DNA of 59,468 bases, from NCBI GenBank assembly GCA_009695195.1, contig SIBJ01000016.1, forward strand, positions 1-59,468, given 5' to 3'. Position 1 is the stretch's first letter; every line of letters starts with the position of its first letter. The position numbers and the translations under genes are program-made. Origin of the DNA: Pedosphaera sp. (lineage in GTDB: Bacteria; Verrucomicrobiota; Verrucomicrobiia; Limisphaerales; JADLHS01). Positions 8,896 through 16,493 of this stretch are shown here, one piece after another. The notes beneath the pieces are model-generated. The model did not search any database. It was given only the letters and a program-made list of their open reading frames with translations, and had not been told where the DNA came from.

Positions 8896-9216
8896 ATGAG
8901 CATGAAGGTCAAGCGGCAGGAAATCCGGCGGGTGTGCGCACAGATCGCGCGGCTGTTCCAGCCGGAGCGCATCGTCCTCTTTGGCTCTTATGCCTACGGC
9001 CGGCCCACGGCGGATTCGGATGTGGACTTGCTGGTCGTGATGCCGTTCACCGGAAAAGGTTTTCGAAAGGCTGCGGAAATTCGCGGCCGCATTGACGCCG
9101 ATTTCCCGCTCGACCTCGTGGTGCGCACGCCGAAAGAAGTGAGCCGCCGGCTGGCGAACGGGGATTTTTTCCTGCGGGAAGCCACCGGGAAGGGTGAATT
9201 GCTTTATGCCGCCTGA
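8896..9216 (+). CDS. MNT-type nucleotidyltransferase (antitoxin of HEPN/MNT pair)
   Basis: The protein has 106 residues. It carries the minimal nucleotidyltransferase signature GSYAYGRPTADSDVD, i.e. GS, ten residues, then DxD, followed by LDLVV with the third acidic residue. MNT proteins paired with HEPN proteins act as antitoxins, in characterised cases by AMPylating the toxin. It overlaps the HEPN gene by 11 bp, so the two are translationally coupled. The pair splits the conserved DHH-truB order, which suggests insertion. ATG 8902 is an alternative start. Confidence 0.9.
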   Translation: MSMKVKRQEIRRVCAQIARLFQPERIVLFGSYAYGRPTADSDVDLLVVMPFTGKGFRKAAEIRGRIDADFPLDLVVRTPKEVSRRLANGDFFLREATGKGELLYAA

Positions 9217-9613
9217 CCTCGCCGAGTGGATCACCAAGGCCGAGGCGGATTGGGCGACGGCGCAACGTGAATTCCGCGTCCGCCGCCGGGCAAACTTCGA
9301 CGCCGTCTGCTTCCACGCGCAACAATGCGTGGAAAAATACCTCAAGGCGCGGCTCATCCGGGCGGACATCAATTTTCCAAAAACTCACGACCTCGTCGCG
9401 TTTCTGGCGCTGGTCCAAAAAGTCGAGCCGCTCTGGCAGCCGTGGAAAGATCACCTCGCCAAACTAACCCACTATGCCGTGACGGTGCGCTATCCCGGTG
9501 AATCCGCCGAGCGGGCCGATGCCGCCGAGGCTTTGAAGCTCGCCAGGTTGCCGCGGGCGGAAATGCGTTGGAGTCTCGGCCTGACGACCAGGCCGCCGCA
9601 ACGCAGAAAATAA
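9206..9613 (+). CDS. HEPN-domain protein (toxin of HEPN/MNT pair)
   Basis: The protein has 135 residues. It has the HEPN family core: KAEADWATAQREF, then FDAVCFHAQQCVEKYLKARL, then THDLVAFL, and TVRYPGES near the C-terminus. HEPN proteins are frequently RNases. The short R-x4-6-H motif of the best-studied toxins is not evident, so nuclease activity is uncertain. The start at 9206 overlaps the MNT gene. truB begins 8 bp after its stop. Confidence 0.88.
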   Translation: MPPDLAEWITKAEADWATAQREFRVRRRANFDAVCFHAQQCVEKYLKARLIRADINFPKTHDLVAFLALVQKVEPLWQPWKDHLAKLTHYAVTVRYPGESAERADAAEALKLARLPRAEMRWSLGLTTRPPQRRK

Positions 9614-9621
9614 TCTTTGCC

Positions 9622-10335
9622 ATGTTAGAACTCACCGCCCTCGACGGCGCGATCCTCATTGATAAACCCGCCGGCCCGACCTCGCACGATGTCGTGGATG
9701 CCATCCGCCGCAAGTTCGCGATCAAAAAAGTCGGCCACTGCGGCACGCTCGATCCCAACGCCACCGGTCTGCTCATTATCGTGCTCGGGCGCGGCACGAA
9801 GCTCTCGGAAAAATTGATGGGCGACGACAAAGTTTACGAAGGCACGATCAAGTTCGGCGAAGCCACCGACAGTTACGACGCCGACGGCGAAATCACCAAC
9901 TCACTGCCCGTCCCACCGCTGGCGCTTGACCAACTCAACGAGGAAGCCACCACGTTCATCGGCGATCAGATGCAAGTCCCGCCGATGGTTTCCGCCATCA
10001 AGATCAAAGGCGTGCCGCTCTACAAACTCGCGCGCAAAGGCATCGAGGTGGAACGCGAGCCGCGGCTCATCCACATCTACAATTTTCGTTTTACCGCTTA
10101 CGCCGAGCCGCTTGCCACCTTCAAGCTTGCCTGCACCAAGGGCACGTACGTCCGCAGCATCGCGCACGATCTCGGCCAGAAACTCGGCTGCGGCGCGCAC
10201 CTCGCGACCTTGCGCCGCAGCGTCTCCGGCAAGTTCGATGTCGCCGACGCGAAGCCGCTCGACGAAGTCTTGAAGCTCTCGACGGTCGAATTGGAGAAAC
10301 GCGTGATTCCGTTTTTGAGACTGGCGGCGGCATGA
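9622..10335 (+). CDS. truB: tRNA pseudouridine-55 synthase
   Basis: The protein has 237 residues. The start LDGAILIDKPAGPTSHDVV and the catalytic loop GHCGTLDPNATGLL, with the nucleophilic Asp, are intact. It makes psi55 in the T-loop of tRNAs. The start is ATG 9622, 8 bp after the HEPN stop. The C-terminal PUA-like region is short. Conserved neighbour of ribF. Confidence 0.95.
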   Translation: MLELTALDGAILIDKPAGPTSHDVVDAIRRKFAIKKVGHCGTLDPNATGLLIIVLGRGTKLSEKLMGDDKVYEGTIKFGEATDSYDADGEITNSLPVPPLALDQLNEEATTFIGDQMQVPPMVSAIKIKGVPLYKLARKGIEVEREPRLIHIYNFRFTAYAEPLATFKLACTKGTYVRSIAHDLGQKLGCGAHLATLRRSVSGKFDVADAKPLDEVLKLSTVELEKRVIPFLRLAAA

Positions 10336-10474
10336 AAGCTCCAAGCTCCAAGCTCCAACATCCAGAGAAACACCAAATTCCAAGCTCCAATCTTTGGCCG
10401 GGTCGCAACAGTTGGTATTGGTGTTTGGCGCTTGGAATTTCTCTGGAGCTTGGAGCTTGGATGTTGGAGCTTTT
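10335..10474. repeat. heptamer hairpin between truB and ribF
   Basis: The left arm (10335-10390) repeats AGCTCCA three times and continues to CACCAAATTCCAAGC. The right arm (10412-10474) is its approximate reverse complement, ending in TGGAGCT repeats. The loop is about 21 nt. It overlaps the last base of truB and ends 6 bp before ribF. It shares words with the hairpin at 44828-44965. Confidence 0.9.
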
Positions 10475-10480
10475 CCCCGC

Positions 10481-11404
10481 GTGAACGTCATTCACTCCGC
10501 CACCGAGCTGAAGCCCGGCCACCGCCAGGTTTGCCTCGCCATCGGCGTCTTCGACGGCGTGCATCTCGGTCACCAGCAGATCATCCGGCAGACGATCAAT
10601 GACGCGCGCCAACACGAGGCGCTCGCGCTCGTCGTCACCTTCGACAAACACCCGAACACCGTCGTCGCGCCCGACCGCGTGCCGCCGTTGATCTATTCGC
10701 GTCCGCAAAAGCTCCGCGCCATCGAAGCGCTCGGCGGTGAGGCGCTGCTGGAAATTCCCTTCGACAAATCCTTCAGCCAGCAGACCGGCGAACAATTCAT
10801 CCGTTCGCTCGCCCGTGACCTCGGGAAAATCCAAAGCATCTGCGTCGGCGCGGATTTTGTTTTTGGCCACCAACGCAGCGGCAATGTCGCGCTGCTGAAA
10901 ACGCTCGGCGGAGAAATTGGTTTCCAAGTTCACGGCCTCGCCGCCATCGCGCTCGATGGCGAAACCGTCAGCAGCACGCGCATCCGCGACACCATTCGCG
11001 CCGGGGACTTCGATGCCGCGAGCCAGATGTTGGGCCGCGCCTATTCGCTCGCCGGAAATGTTGTCCGCGGAGATCAGCTCGGTCGCAAGCTCGGCTTCCC
11101 CACGGCGAACCTCGACACGACCGGCTTGTTGCTGCCGCCGAATGGCGTTTATGCGGCGCACGCCAGCGTCGAAGGAAAAAGTTTTCGCGCGGTGCTGAAC
11201 ATCGGTCTCCGCCCGACCGTGGCGCAACCGGCGGCGCCACCGCGCGTCGAGGTTCATCTCCTGGAATTCGCGGGCGAACTTTACGGTGAGGAAATAGAAG
11301 TCGCCTTCGCCGCGAAACTCCGCGATGAGAAAAAGTTTTCCTCCCTCGACGAACTCAAGAGCCAGATCGCGCGTGATATCGCCGAGGCCCGCCGGCGCTT
11401 TTGA
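10481..11404 (+). CDS. ribF: bifunctional riboflavin kinase / FAD synthetase
   Basis: The protein has 307 residues. The N-terminal FAD synthetase domain has IGVFDGVHLGHQ, and TRIRDTIRAGDF marks the domain boundary. The C-terminal riboflavin kinase domain has GRKLGFPTANL and the NIGLRPT motif. It converts riboflavin to FMN and FAD. I chose GTG 10481; the upstream frame is only the heptamer hairpin. It closes the cluster. Confidence 0.95.
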   Translation: MNVIHSATELKPGHRQVCLAIGVFDGVHLGHQQIIRQTINDARQHEALALVVTFDKHPNTVVAPDRVPPLIYSRPQKLRAIEALGGEALLEIPFDKSFSQQTGEQFIRSLARDLGKIQSICVGADFVFGHQRSGNVALLKTLGGEIGFQVHGLAAIALDGETVSSTRIRDTIRAGDFDAASQMLGRAYSLAGNVVRGDQLGRKLGFPTANLDTTGLLLPPNGVYAAHASVEGKSFRAVLNIGLRPTVAQPAAPPRVEVHLLEFAGELYGEEIEVAFAAKLRDEKKFSSLDELKSQIARDIAEARRRF

Positions 11405-11411
11405 TCCGAGG

Positions 11412-11849
11412 TCAGGCGCTCTTGCCGCCCTGGGTGGTTTCGGGCTTCGGTTTGTAAACCCAAAACATCACCAGGCCGAATAACACGCCTTGCGCCGCGC
11501 CGGCCACGAACCATTTCACCGCGATGGCGCCGGGCAGTGGTTGCACCGCGTAGGTGATGAGCGTGTTCGCCTGCATGAACAAGCCCATGAACAGCCCGAA
11601 CATCACCGCGCTGACCAGACACTTCTTTTCCGCGAAGCCTTTCGCCCAAAGTGAAGTGGCCGTGATGGAGGCGAGCAACTGGCCGAGCAGCAGCCAGCCA
11701 AAAAACTTTTGCATTTCCGCTTCCGGCCGCCACAAGCCGGCGCTGGCGGCGTAATCATTTTTCAGCCACACCCCGTGGATGACGAAGTCCGTGGCGAATA
11801 TTGCGACAAAAACGACAATGATGGCGAGAATGAGGCGTTTGGTATTCAT
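11412..11849 (-). CDS. small membrane protein, function unknown
   Basis: The protein has 145 residues, with four probable membrane segments: residues about 5-25 (LILAIIVVFVAIFATDFVI), 50-70, 78-100 and 110-135. A DFVIHGVWLKNDY motif lies between the first two. It resembles small DUF1761-like integral membrane proteins, but I cannot assign a family with confidence. ATG 11849 gives a hydrophobic start. It lies convergent to ribF with a 7-bp gap. Confidence 0.7.
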   Translation of the reverse strand: MNTKRLILAIIVVFVAIFATDFVIHGVWLKNDYAASAGLWRPEAEMQKFFGWLLLGQLLASITATSLWAKGFAEKKCLVSAVMFGLFMGLFMQANTLITYAVQPLPGAIAVKWFVAGAAQGVLFGLVMFWVYKPKPETTQGGKSA

Positions 11850-11975
11850 GCCGGGGGTGCATCGCAAACCGCCACGCCCGTGCAATGAAAAATTTCCCGG
11901 CGCGCGGCGTTCACGCCGCTTCGCGATCCGGATGGTTTGAGCCGTTCGTAAATCGCAGATTTTCTCGAAGTTGAA

Positions 11976-12032
11976 GCGGCCTGAAGTCCGCGCTCCGCCC
12001 GCATCCGTGTTTATCGGTGTCCATCCGCGGTA
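11976..12032. repeat. REP-like hairpin and three decamer repeats upstream of moxR
   Basis: GCGGCC-TGAA-GTCCGC (11976-11991) followed by GCTCC resembles the REP-C family (GGAGCGC..) of this window. At 12003-12032 lie three 10-bp units ATCCGTGTTT, ATCGGTGTCC, ATCCGCGGTA. No gene is evident in 11850-12097. Confidence 0.55.
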
Positions 12033-12097
12033 AGAAAATCCCTTGAACACTCCGGCTGGATTCGCTGTCCATCTGTCCGTAGAATCGGAAAACAAAT

Positions 12098-13087
12098 ATG
12101 AGCACAGGAATCAACGCCATCAACGAAGCGGTCAAAGAAGCCAGCGCATTTACGCACCCGCTGTTCAACGAACTGGGAAAAGTCATCGTCGGTCAGCATT
12201 ACCTGACCGAGCGACTCGTCGTCGGCCTGCTCGCCAACGGCCACGTCCTCCTCGAAGGCGTGCCCGGCCTGGCCAAGACCCTTGCCGTGAAGTCGCTCGC
12301 CAATTGTCTGCACGTCAAATTCTCGCGCCTGCAATTCACGCCCGACATGCTGCCTGCCGACGTCGTCGGCACGCAAATTTATAACCCGCAATCCGGCGGC
12401 TTCACCACGCGCAAAGGCCCGATTTTCGGAAATATAATCTTGGCCGACGAAATCAACCGCGCGCCCGCCAAGGTGCATAGCGCGCTGCTCGAGGCCATGC
12501 AGGAAAAGCAGGTCACCATCGGCGACCAGACCTACAAACTGGACGAGCCCTTCCTCGTGCTCGCCACGCAAAATCCCATCGAGCAGGAAGGCACGTATCC
12601 GCTGCCCGAGGCGCAGGTTGATCGCTTCATGCTCAAGCTCAAGATCGGCTACCCGTCGCGCGCCGAGGAGCGGCAGATTCTCGAAGTGATGGCGAAAACG
12701 TCCGGCACGCCCACGTGCAGCGCGGTCGTCACGCCGCAGCAAATCCTCAAGGCCCGCGAAATCATCAACGACATCTACGTGGACGACAAGGTGAAGGATT
12801 ACATCGTGGATCTCGTCTGCGCCACGCGCGACCCGGACCATTACAAGATCGCGGTGAAGGATTTCATCCAGCTCGGCGCGTCGCCGCGCGCGACCATAGC
12901 GCTCACGCTCGCGGCCAAGGCGTACGCGTTCCTGAAAGGCCGCGGCTACGTCACGCCGCAGGACGTGAAGAGCATCGGCATGGACGTGCTGCGCCACCGC
13001 GTGGCCATCACCTACGAAGCCGAGGCCGAGGAAAAAACCAGCGAAACAGTCATCCAGAAAATCTTTGATGAACTGCCCGTGCCGTAA
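12098..13087 (+). CDS. MoxR-type AAA+ ATPase
   Basis: The protein has 329 residues. Walker A is GVPGLAKT, Walker B is ILADEINRAP, sensor 1 is LATQNPIEQEGTYPLPEAQ, and it has the AAA lid. MoxR ATPases act as chaperones for cofactor or complex assembly and are typically followed by DUF58 and VWA proteins. That is the original order here, but 2.3 kb of inserted material now separates it from the DUF58 gene. Confidence 0.93.
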   Translation: MSTGINAINEAVKEASAFTHPLFNELGKVIVGQHYLTERLVVGLLANGHVLLEGVPGLAKTLAVKSLANCLHVKFSRLQFTPDMLPADVVGTQIYNPQSGGFTTRKGPIFGNIILADEINRAPAKVHSALLEAMQEKQVTIGDQTYKLDEPFLVLATQNPIEQEGTYPLPEAQVDRFMLKLKIGYPSRAEERQILEVMAKTSGTPTCSAVVTPQQILKAREIINDIYVDDKVKDYIVDLVCATRDPDHYKIAVKDFIQLGASPRATIALTLAAKAYAFLKGRGYVTPQDVKSIGMDVLRHRVAITYEAEAEEKTSETVIQKIFDELPVP

Positions 13088-13110
13088 AACTGTCTTGGCA
13101 AATAATTCCA

Positions 13111-13632
13111 ATGGGCAATCGAGTCCTAGAACATTTTCGTTCAAAAACGCCGCCAGCAATTTTGAAAATTGCAGATGACGTTTGGGTGAATCGAATTGAA
13201 TTCATCAGGTGGCCGCAGAAAGCGCATCTGTTAATTACGAGTTGTGTTCGAGAAAGCGGAAGCTTCCACACTTTCACTCCAGAATTGAAATCGCTGCTAA
13301 AGTCGAAAGGAGTTAAAATCAACACCCTTTGCAACGGACCGGCCATAATGGTTTTTCTCTTTGCAGGCGGCGAAAGACCAAATCGGAACAACGGCAACGG
13401 TTGGCCAATCCACCACATTTACGACGGCCAGTTTCCAATGCCGCCCAAAACGAGTTCAGCCAAAGCGGTAAGCCACGGAGATTATTTCACGGAGGCGGCA
13501 GGATTGGTTGCTATTCATCCTTTGGCTGACGGCTTGGCTTCGGAAGTTCCTTACTTTGCTTGGCTGTTGAGGCACGAGGCATTTGAGAAGTTTGGTTTCG
13601 ATCCTGATAACGTCTTCGGAGGTGGGAAATGA
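13111..13632 (+). CDS. hypothetical protein with HNH-like motif
   Basis: The protein has 173 residues and is unrecognised. Its composition is more AT-rich than its neighbours. The C-terminal half has WPIHHIYDGQFP, and later AAGLVAIHPLAD and WLLRHEAFEKFGFDPDNVF. The first vaguely recalls an HNH/endonuclease fold, but I would not assign it. It overlaps copy A of the DUF58 5' end by four bases (ATGA overlap at its stop). Likely imported with the invaded segment. Confidence 0.6.
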   Translation: MGNRVLEHFRSKTPPAILKIADDVWVNRIEFIRWPQKAHLLITSCVRESGSFHTFTPELKSLLKSKGVKINTLCNGPAIMVFLFAGGERPNRNNGNGWPIHHIYDGQFPMPPKTSSAKAVSHGDYFTEAAGLVAIHPLADGLASEVPYFAWLLRHEAFEKFGFDPDNVFGGGK

Positions 13633-13693
13633 TTCCCCGCGAGATTCTCAAAAAAATCCGGCAGATCGAGCTGCGCCCGAACCGCCTCGTGAC
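13629..13693 (+). pseudogene. copy A of the DUF58 gene 5' end
   Basis: About 65 bp, starting at ATG, repeat the beginning of the intact DUF58 gene at 15395 (MIPREILKKIRQIEL) with a few differences, then diverge into a REP-B element. It is an orphan gene start with no downstream domain. Confidence 0.85.
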
Positions 13694-13710
13694 GGATTCG
13701 GCGGAGCGCG

Positions 13711-14019
13711 GCTGTGCCCGAATCCCAACGGGATTCCGCCCCAAAGCCCAGGGTTGCGACGCAGGAGCTACCCTGGGTCAGCGTCCTGAAAGATTCACCA
13801 ACCGCAACGCGGTTGCGGCCCTTCCGTTTTTGTCCGCCGCGCGTGGAGTTAGCCACAACCCGGTTGGGGTTGATGAAAACGTAATTCCGTTCACCCAGGG
13901 TAGCTCGTTCCTCGCAACCCTGGGCTGTATGCCGGAATCCCTTTGGGATTCACCATTGGCGATGAAACCCACGCGCGCGAATTCATCATTCATCATCACA
14001 ACCCCAACGGCGTTGTGGC
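13711..14019. repeat. REP-B cluster upstream of the Y1 transposase
   Basis: Two composite elements in opposite orientation (about 13711-13812 and 13850-13950), plus a fragment at 13999-14019. The core hairpin is ACCCAGGGTAGCTC, a short spacer, then GCAACCCTGGG. One side has AACCCCGTTGGGGTTG-like and the other GGAATCCCxTTGGGATTC-like palindromes. A further full copy lies at 14517-14618, beyond the transposase. TTCATCA occurs twice in tandem at 13982-13995. Confidence 0.88.
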
Positions 14020-14036
14020 AACCTGTCTGACGCACC

Positions 14037-14492
14037 ATGCCGCAATCCCTCTCTGCCGTTTATCTCCACCTCGTTTTCTCCACGAAGGATCGCCGCCCGT
14101 TCCTCCGTGACAAAACGGTGCGTGATGCCCTGCACGCCTACATGGGTGGCGTGTCCAAGACGCTCGACTGTCCGCCGCTCATCGTTGGTGGTGTGGAAGG
14201 CCACGTTCATTTGCTCTGCCGTTTTGCTCGCACCATCACCCAAGCAGAATGGGTGAAGGAACTGAAACGGATTTCCAACGGCTGGCTCAAAGAACATGGC
14301 TGCGACTACGCCGATTTTGAATGGCAAGGCGGCTATGCGGATTTCTCGGTGAGCCAATCCAACCTTGAGCAGGTAAAACAATACATCGCGAGCCAGGAGG
14401 AGCATCATCGGAAAACGACCTTTCAGGACGAACTTCGCACGCTGCTGCGCAAACATGAAATTGAATTTGATGAACGTTATGTGTGGGATTGA
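14037..14492 (+). CDS. tnpA: Y1/HUH transposase (IS200/IS605-type)
   Basis: The protein has 151 residues. It begins SAVYLHLVFSTKDRRPFLRD. The HUH metal motif is HVHLLCRFA (residues about 60-63), and the catalytic Tyr is probably in VKQYIASQEEHH near residue 119, with a conserved downstream Gln/His helix. Single-strand transposases of this family excise and insert elements at hairpin ends. Here REP-B palindromes lie on both sides, so it may move them. No TnpB partner is present. Confidence 0.9.
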   Translation: MPQSLSAVYLHLVFSTKDRRPFLRDKTVRDALHAYMGGVSKTLDCPPLIVGGVEGHVHLLCRFARTITQAEWVKELKRISNGWLKEHGCDYADFEWQGGYADFSVSQSNLEQVKQYIASQEEHHRKTTFQDELRTLLRKHEIEFDERYVWD

Positions 14493-14516
14493 ATCATTAG
14501 ATTGCACGCCACCGAT

Positions 14517-14618
14517 GGCCGCAACCCCGTTGGGGTTGGGTGGGTTTATTATTCCCGTTACCCAGGGTAGCTCGTTCCTCGCAACCCTGGGCTGGAGGCC
14601 GGAATCCCGTTGGGATTT
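14517..14618. repeat. REP-B composite palindrome, downstream copy
   Basis: A full element 25 bp after the transposase stop: GCAACCCCGTTGGGGTTG, spacer, ACCCAGGGTAGCTCGTTCC, GCAACCCTGGG, then GGAATCCCGTTGGGATT. It is nearly identical to the copy at 13850-13950. Confidence 0.88.
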
Positions 14619-14661
14619 ACCGATGGGCGCGGTTATGCTTGCGAACTCGGCTCACGCGGAA

Positions 14662-14689
14662 TTCTTCATTCTGCTTTCTGCATTCATCA
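14662..14689. repeat. heptamer array before copy B (4 x 7 bp)
   Basis: Units TTCTTCA, TTCTGCT, TTCTGCA, TTCATCA span exactly 28 bp and end 7 bp before the ATG of copy B at 14697. The same spacing (6-7 bp) separates the arrays at 15361 and 18442 from their downstream start codons. Confidence 0.75.
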
Positions 14690-14696
14690 TTTCCCC

Positions 14697-14781
14697 ATGA
14701 TTCCGCGCGAGATTCTCAAAAAAATTCGGCAGATCGAGCTGCGCACGAACCGCATCGTGACCGAAACGCTCGCGGGCCAAT
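14697..14781 (+). pseudogene. copy B of the DUF58 gene 5' end
   Basis: 85 bp starting at ATG match the first 85 bp of the gene at 15395 except for two third-codon-position changes (CCG for CCC, ATT for ATC). The match breaks precisely after GGGCCAAT, where the stop codon of the inserted toxin gene begins. Confidence 0.9.
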
Positions 14782-15077
14782 CATTCGAGCCGCCGCGCCA
14801 GTTCCGCCGGATTGCGCGAGGCGTGGAAAACGGAGAGCACCGCAAAGGCATCATCCTTGACCGCGAAGTAGATGGCGTATTTCTTGAATCGCCGGAGGCG
14901 AATCTTCCGCGCCCGTCCACGAACCATTTGAAAAAGTTCCGGGTTGGCTTGTGCTCGTTTGAGCGCCAATTTCACTTCCAGTTTGAATTTCCGCCCCAAT
15001 CCGGGACGCTCTCCTTCATACCAAACAACCGCTTCATCGAACTCCAGACGGGCAGCGGGCTTGAAAATGACCGGCAG
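14781..15077 (-). CDS. RelE/ParE-type toxin
   Basis: About 98 residues. It reads LPVIFKPAARLEFDEAVVWY, ERPGLGRKF, then IRLRRFKKYAIYFAVKDD and a final VFHASRNPAELARRL, the classical ParE/RelE layout. No ATG is available. The frame is open from the antitoxin end, and I place the start at CTG 15077. A TTG at 14999 would lose the conserved N-terminus. It lies 2 bp behind the antitoxin on the minus strand, opposite to the operon it invaded. Confidence 0.85.
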   Translation of the reverse strand: MPVIFKPAARLEFDEAVVWYEGERPGLGRKFKLEVKLALKRAQANPELFQMVRGRARKIRLRRFKKYAIYFAVKDDAFAVLSVFHASRNPAELARRLE

Positions 15078-15079
15078 AC

Positions 15080-15313
15080 TTATTTCCAGCCGAAGCGTTT
15101 GTTGAGATCAGCTTCGACTTGTTCCCAAGGAATTCCGTCGTGGGGATTCTTTTCGAAATCAGCCAGGCGGCGGTCAAGTTCAGCCGCTTGTTCCGGGGTT
15201 AAATCAGGATCGTATCCATTGCTGGAGATGTCTTCCCACAAGTTCTGGGCGATCTCGGCGCGTTCGGCGAGCGGAAGCGCCATTGCGGCTGCAAGAATTT
15301 CTGTCGCACTCAT
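15080..15313 (-). CDS. addiction-module antitoxin (CHP02574-type)
   Basis: A 77-residue acidic protein, MSATEILAAAMALPLAERAE, then LDRRLADFEKNPHDGIPWE, typical of the putative addiction module component family paired with ParE-like toxins. It is first in its two-gene operon. Together with the toxin it forms the cargo between copies B and C of the DUF58 start. Confidence 0.88.
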   Translation of the reverse strand: MSATEILAAAMALPLAERAEIAQNLWEDISSNGYDPDLTPEQAAELDRRLADFEKNPHDGIPWEQVEADLNKRFGWK

Positions 15314-15360
15314 GGCGGTAATTTATCGCGCCGGTTCGAGCGTGCAAGCAGAGTTTTCCC

Positions 15361-15388
15361 CATCACGCATCACGCATCACGCATCACA
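15361..15388. repeat. heptamer array before the DUF58 gene (4 x 7 bp)
   Basis: CATCACG three times plus CATCACA, exactly 28 bp, ending 6 bp before the ATG of the intact DUF58 gene. Confidence 0.9.
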
Positions 15389-15394
15389 CCACCC

Positions 15395-16351
15395 ATGATT
15401 CCCCGCGAGATTCTCAAAAAAATCCGGCAGATCGAGCTGCGCACGAACCGCATCGTGACCGAAACGCTCGCGGGCCAATACCATTCCGTCTTCAAAGGCC
15501 AGGGCATGAACTTTGACGAGGTGCGCGAATACCAGCCCGGTGACGACGTGCGCGCGATTGACTGGAACGTCACCGCGCGGATGAATCATCCGTTCATCAA
15601 GAAGTTCGTCGAGGAACGCGAACTCACGCTGATGCTCGTCGTGGACGTTAGCGGGTCGGGACTGTTCGGCTCGCGCGACCAGTCCAAGCGCGAACTCGCC
15701 GCCGAGATCGCCTCCGTGCTCGCCTTCTCCGCCATCCGTAATAACGACAAGGTGGGCCTCATCCTCTTCAGCGATGAGGTGGAGAAATTCATCCCGCCGC
15801 GCAAAGGCCGCAGCCACGTCCTGCGCGTCATCCGCGAGGTTTTGTTTTTTGAGCCGAAGCGGCGCGGGACGGATTTGAACGCGGCGCTGGAGTTTTTGAT
15901 GCGGGTGCAATCGCGCAAGGCCGTAACGGTGGTCGTGTCGGACTTCATCGGATCACCCGCGGAAGCGAAGAACGAGCGCAGCCGCAAGCTCCGCCCGCAA
16001 ATGATGCTGCTCGAATCGCTCGCGCAGGCTTCCTTCACAATGCTCAAGCAAGCCAACCGCCGCCACGACGTGGTAGCCGTGCAAATCACGGATCGATTTG
16101 AACTGGAACTTCCGCCGCTCGGGCGACTTGTCTTGCGCGACGCGGAGACGGGAGAAGTCGTTGAGATTCACACCGGCGATGCGCGCAAACGGGGCGCGTT
16201 TGCCGAGCGCCAGGCCAAGGCGCAGACCGATACGGCGCGATTGTTTCGTTCCGCTGGCATTGACGCGATTCAACTGCGGACGGATCAACCCTACGGCGCG
16301 GCGCTGGCGAAGTTCTTCGAGACGCGGGAAAAGCGGAGGTTGAGGGGATGA
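15395..16351 (+). CDS. DUF58-domain protein of the MoxR/Bat operon
   Basis: The protein has 318 residues. The DUF58 core is GMNFDEVREYQPGDDVRAID, followed by DWNVTARM and a VWA-like part (LMLVVDVSGSGLFGS, a DxSxS metal-site variant). It is usually co-transcribed with moxR and BatA/BatB-type genes and thought to act in periplasmic stress tolerance or complex maturation. Its first 65-85 bp occur twice more upstream. It has no strong Shine-Dalgarno; a 28-bp heptamer array lies just before the start. Confidence 0.9.
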   Translation: MIPREILKKIRQIELRTNRIVTETLAGQYHSVFKGQGMNFDEVREYQPGDDVRAIDWNVTARMNHPFIKKFVEERELTLMLVVDVSGSGLFGSRDQSKRELAAEIASVLAFSAIRNNDKVGLILFSDEVEKFIPPRKGRSHVLRVIREVLFFEPKRRGTDLNAALEFLMRVQSRKAVTVVVSDFIGSPAEAKNERSRKLRPQMMLLESLAQASFTMLKQANRRHDVVAVQITDRFELELPPLGRLVLRDAETGEVVEIHTGDARKRGAFAERQAKAQTDTARLFRSAGIDAIQLRTDQPYGAALAKFFETREKRRLRG

Positions 16352-16355
16352 GCCG

Positions 16356-16476
16356 AAGTCTAAAGTCTAAAGTCCAAAGTCCGAAGTTGGGCGGGGCGTG
16401 CTGCGTGCTGCGTGTTGCGTCAAGTATTGCAGCGACGTCTCCCGGCGTGTTCACGCAACACGCAATACGCAACACG
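16356..16476. repeat. two heptamer arrays, the second as a hairpin
   Basis: AAGTCTA twice, AAGTCCA and AAGTCCG form a 28-bp array at 16356-16383. Then CGTGCTG twice and CGTGTTG (16397-16417) face ACGCAAC, ACGCAAT, ACGCAAC (16453-16473) as a hairpin with a loop of about 32 nt. They occupy nearly the whole 142-bp spacer between the DUF58 gene and the next start. Confidence 0.88.
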
Positions 16477-16493
16477 TTCGCCACTTCACGGCT

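Noticed and set aside
13629..14030. 133-codon open frame starting with the DUF58 N-terminus
   Set aside because: After the first 20 codons it is translation of REP-B palindromes, so I treat it as an orphan gene start, not a gene.
14610..15398. 262-codon open frame on the plus strand over the ParE TA module
   Set aside because: Shadow of the toxin and antitoxin genes; it also reads through repeats and the DUF58 copy B.
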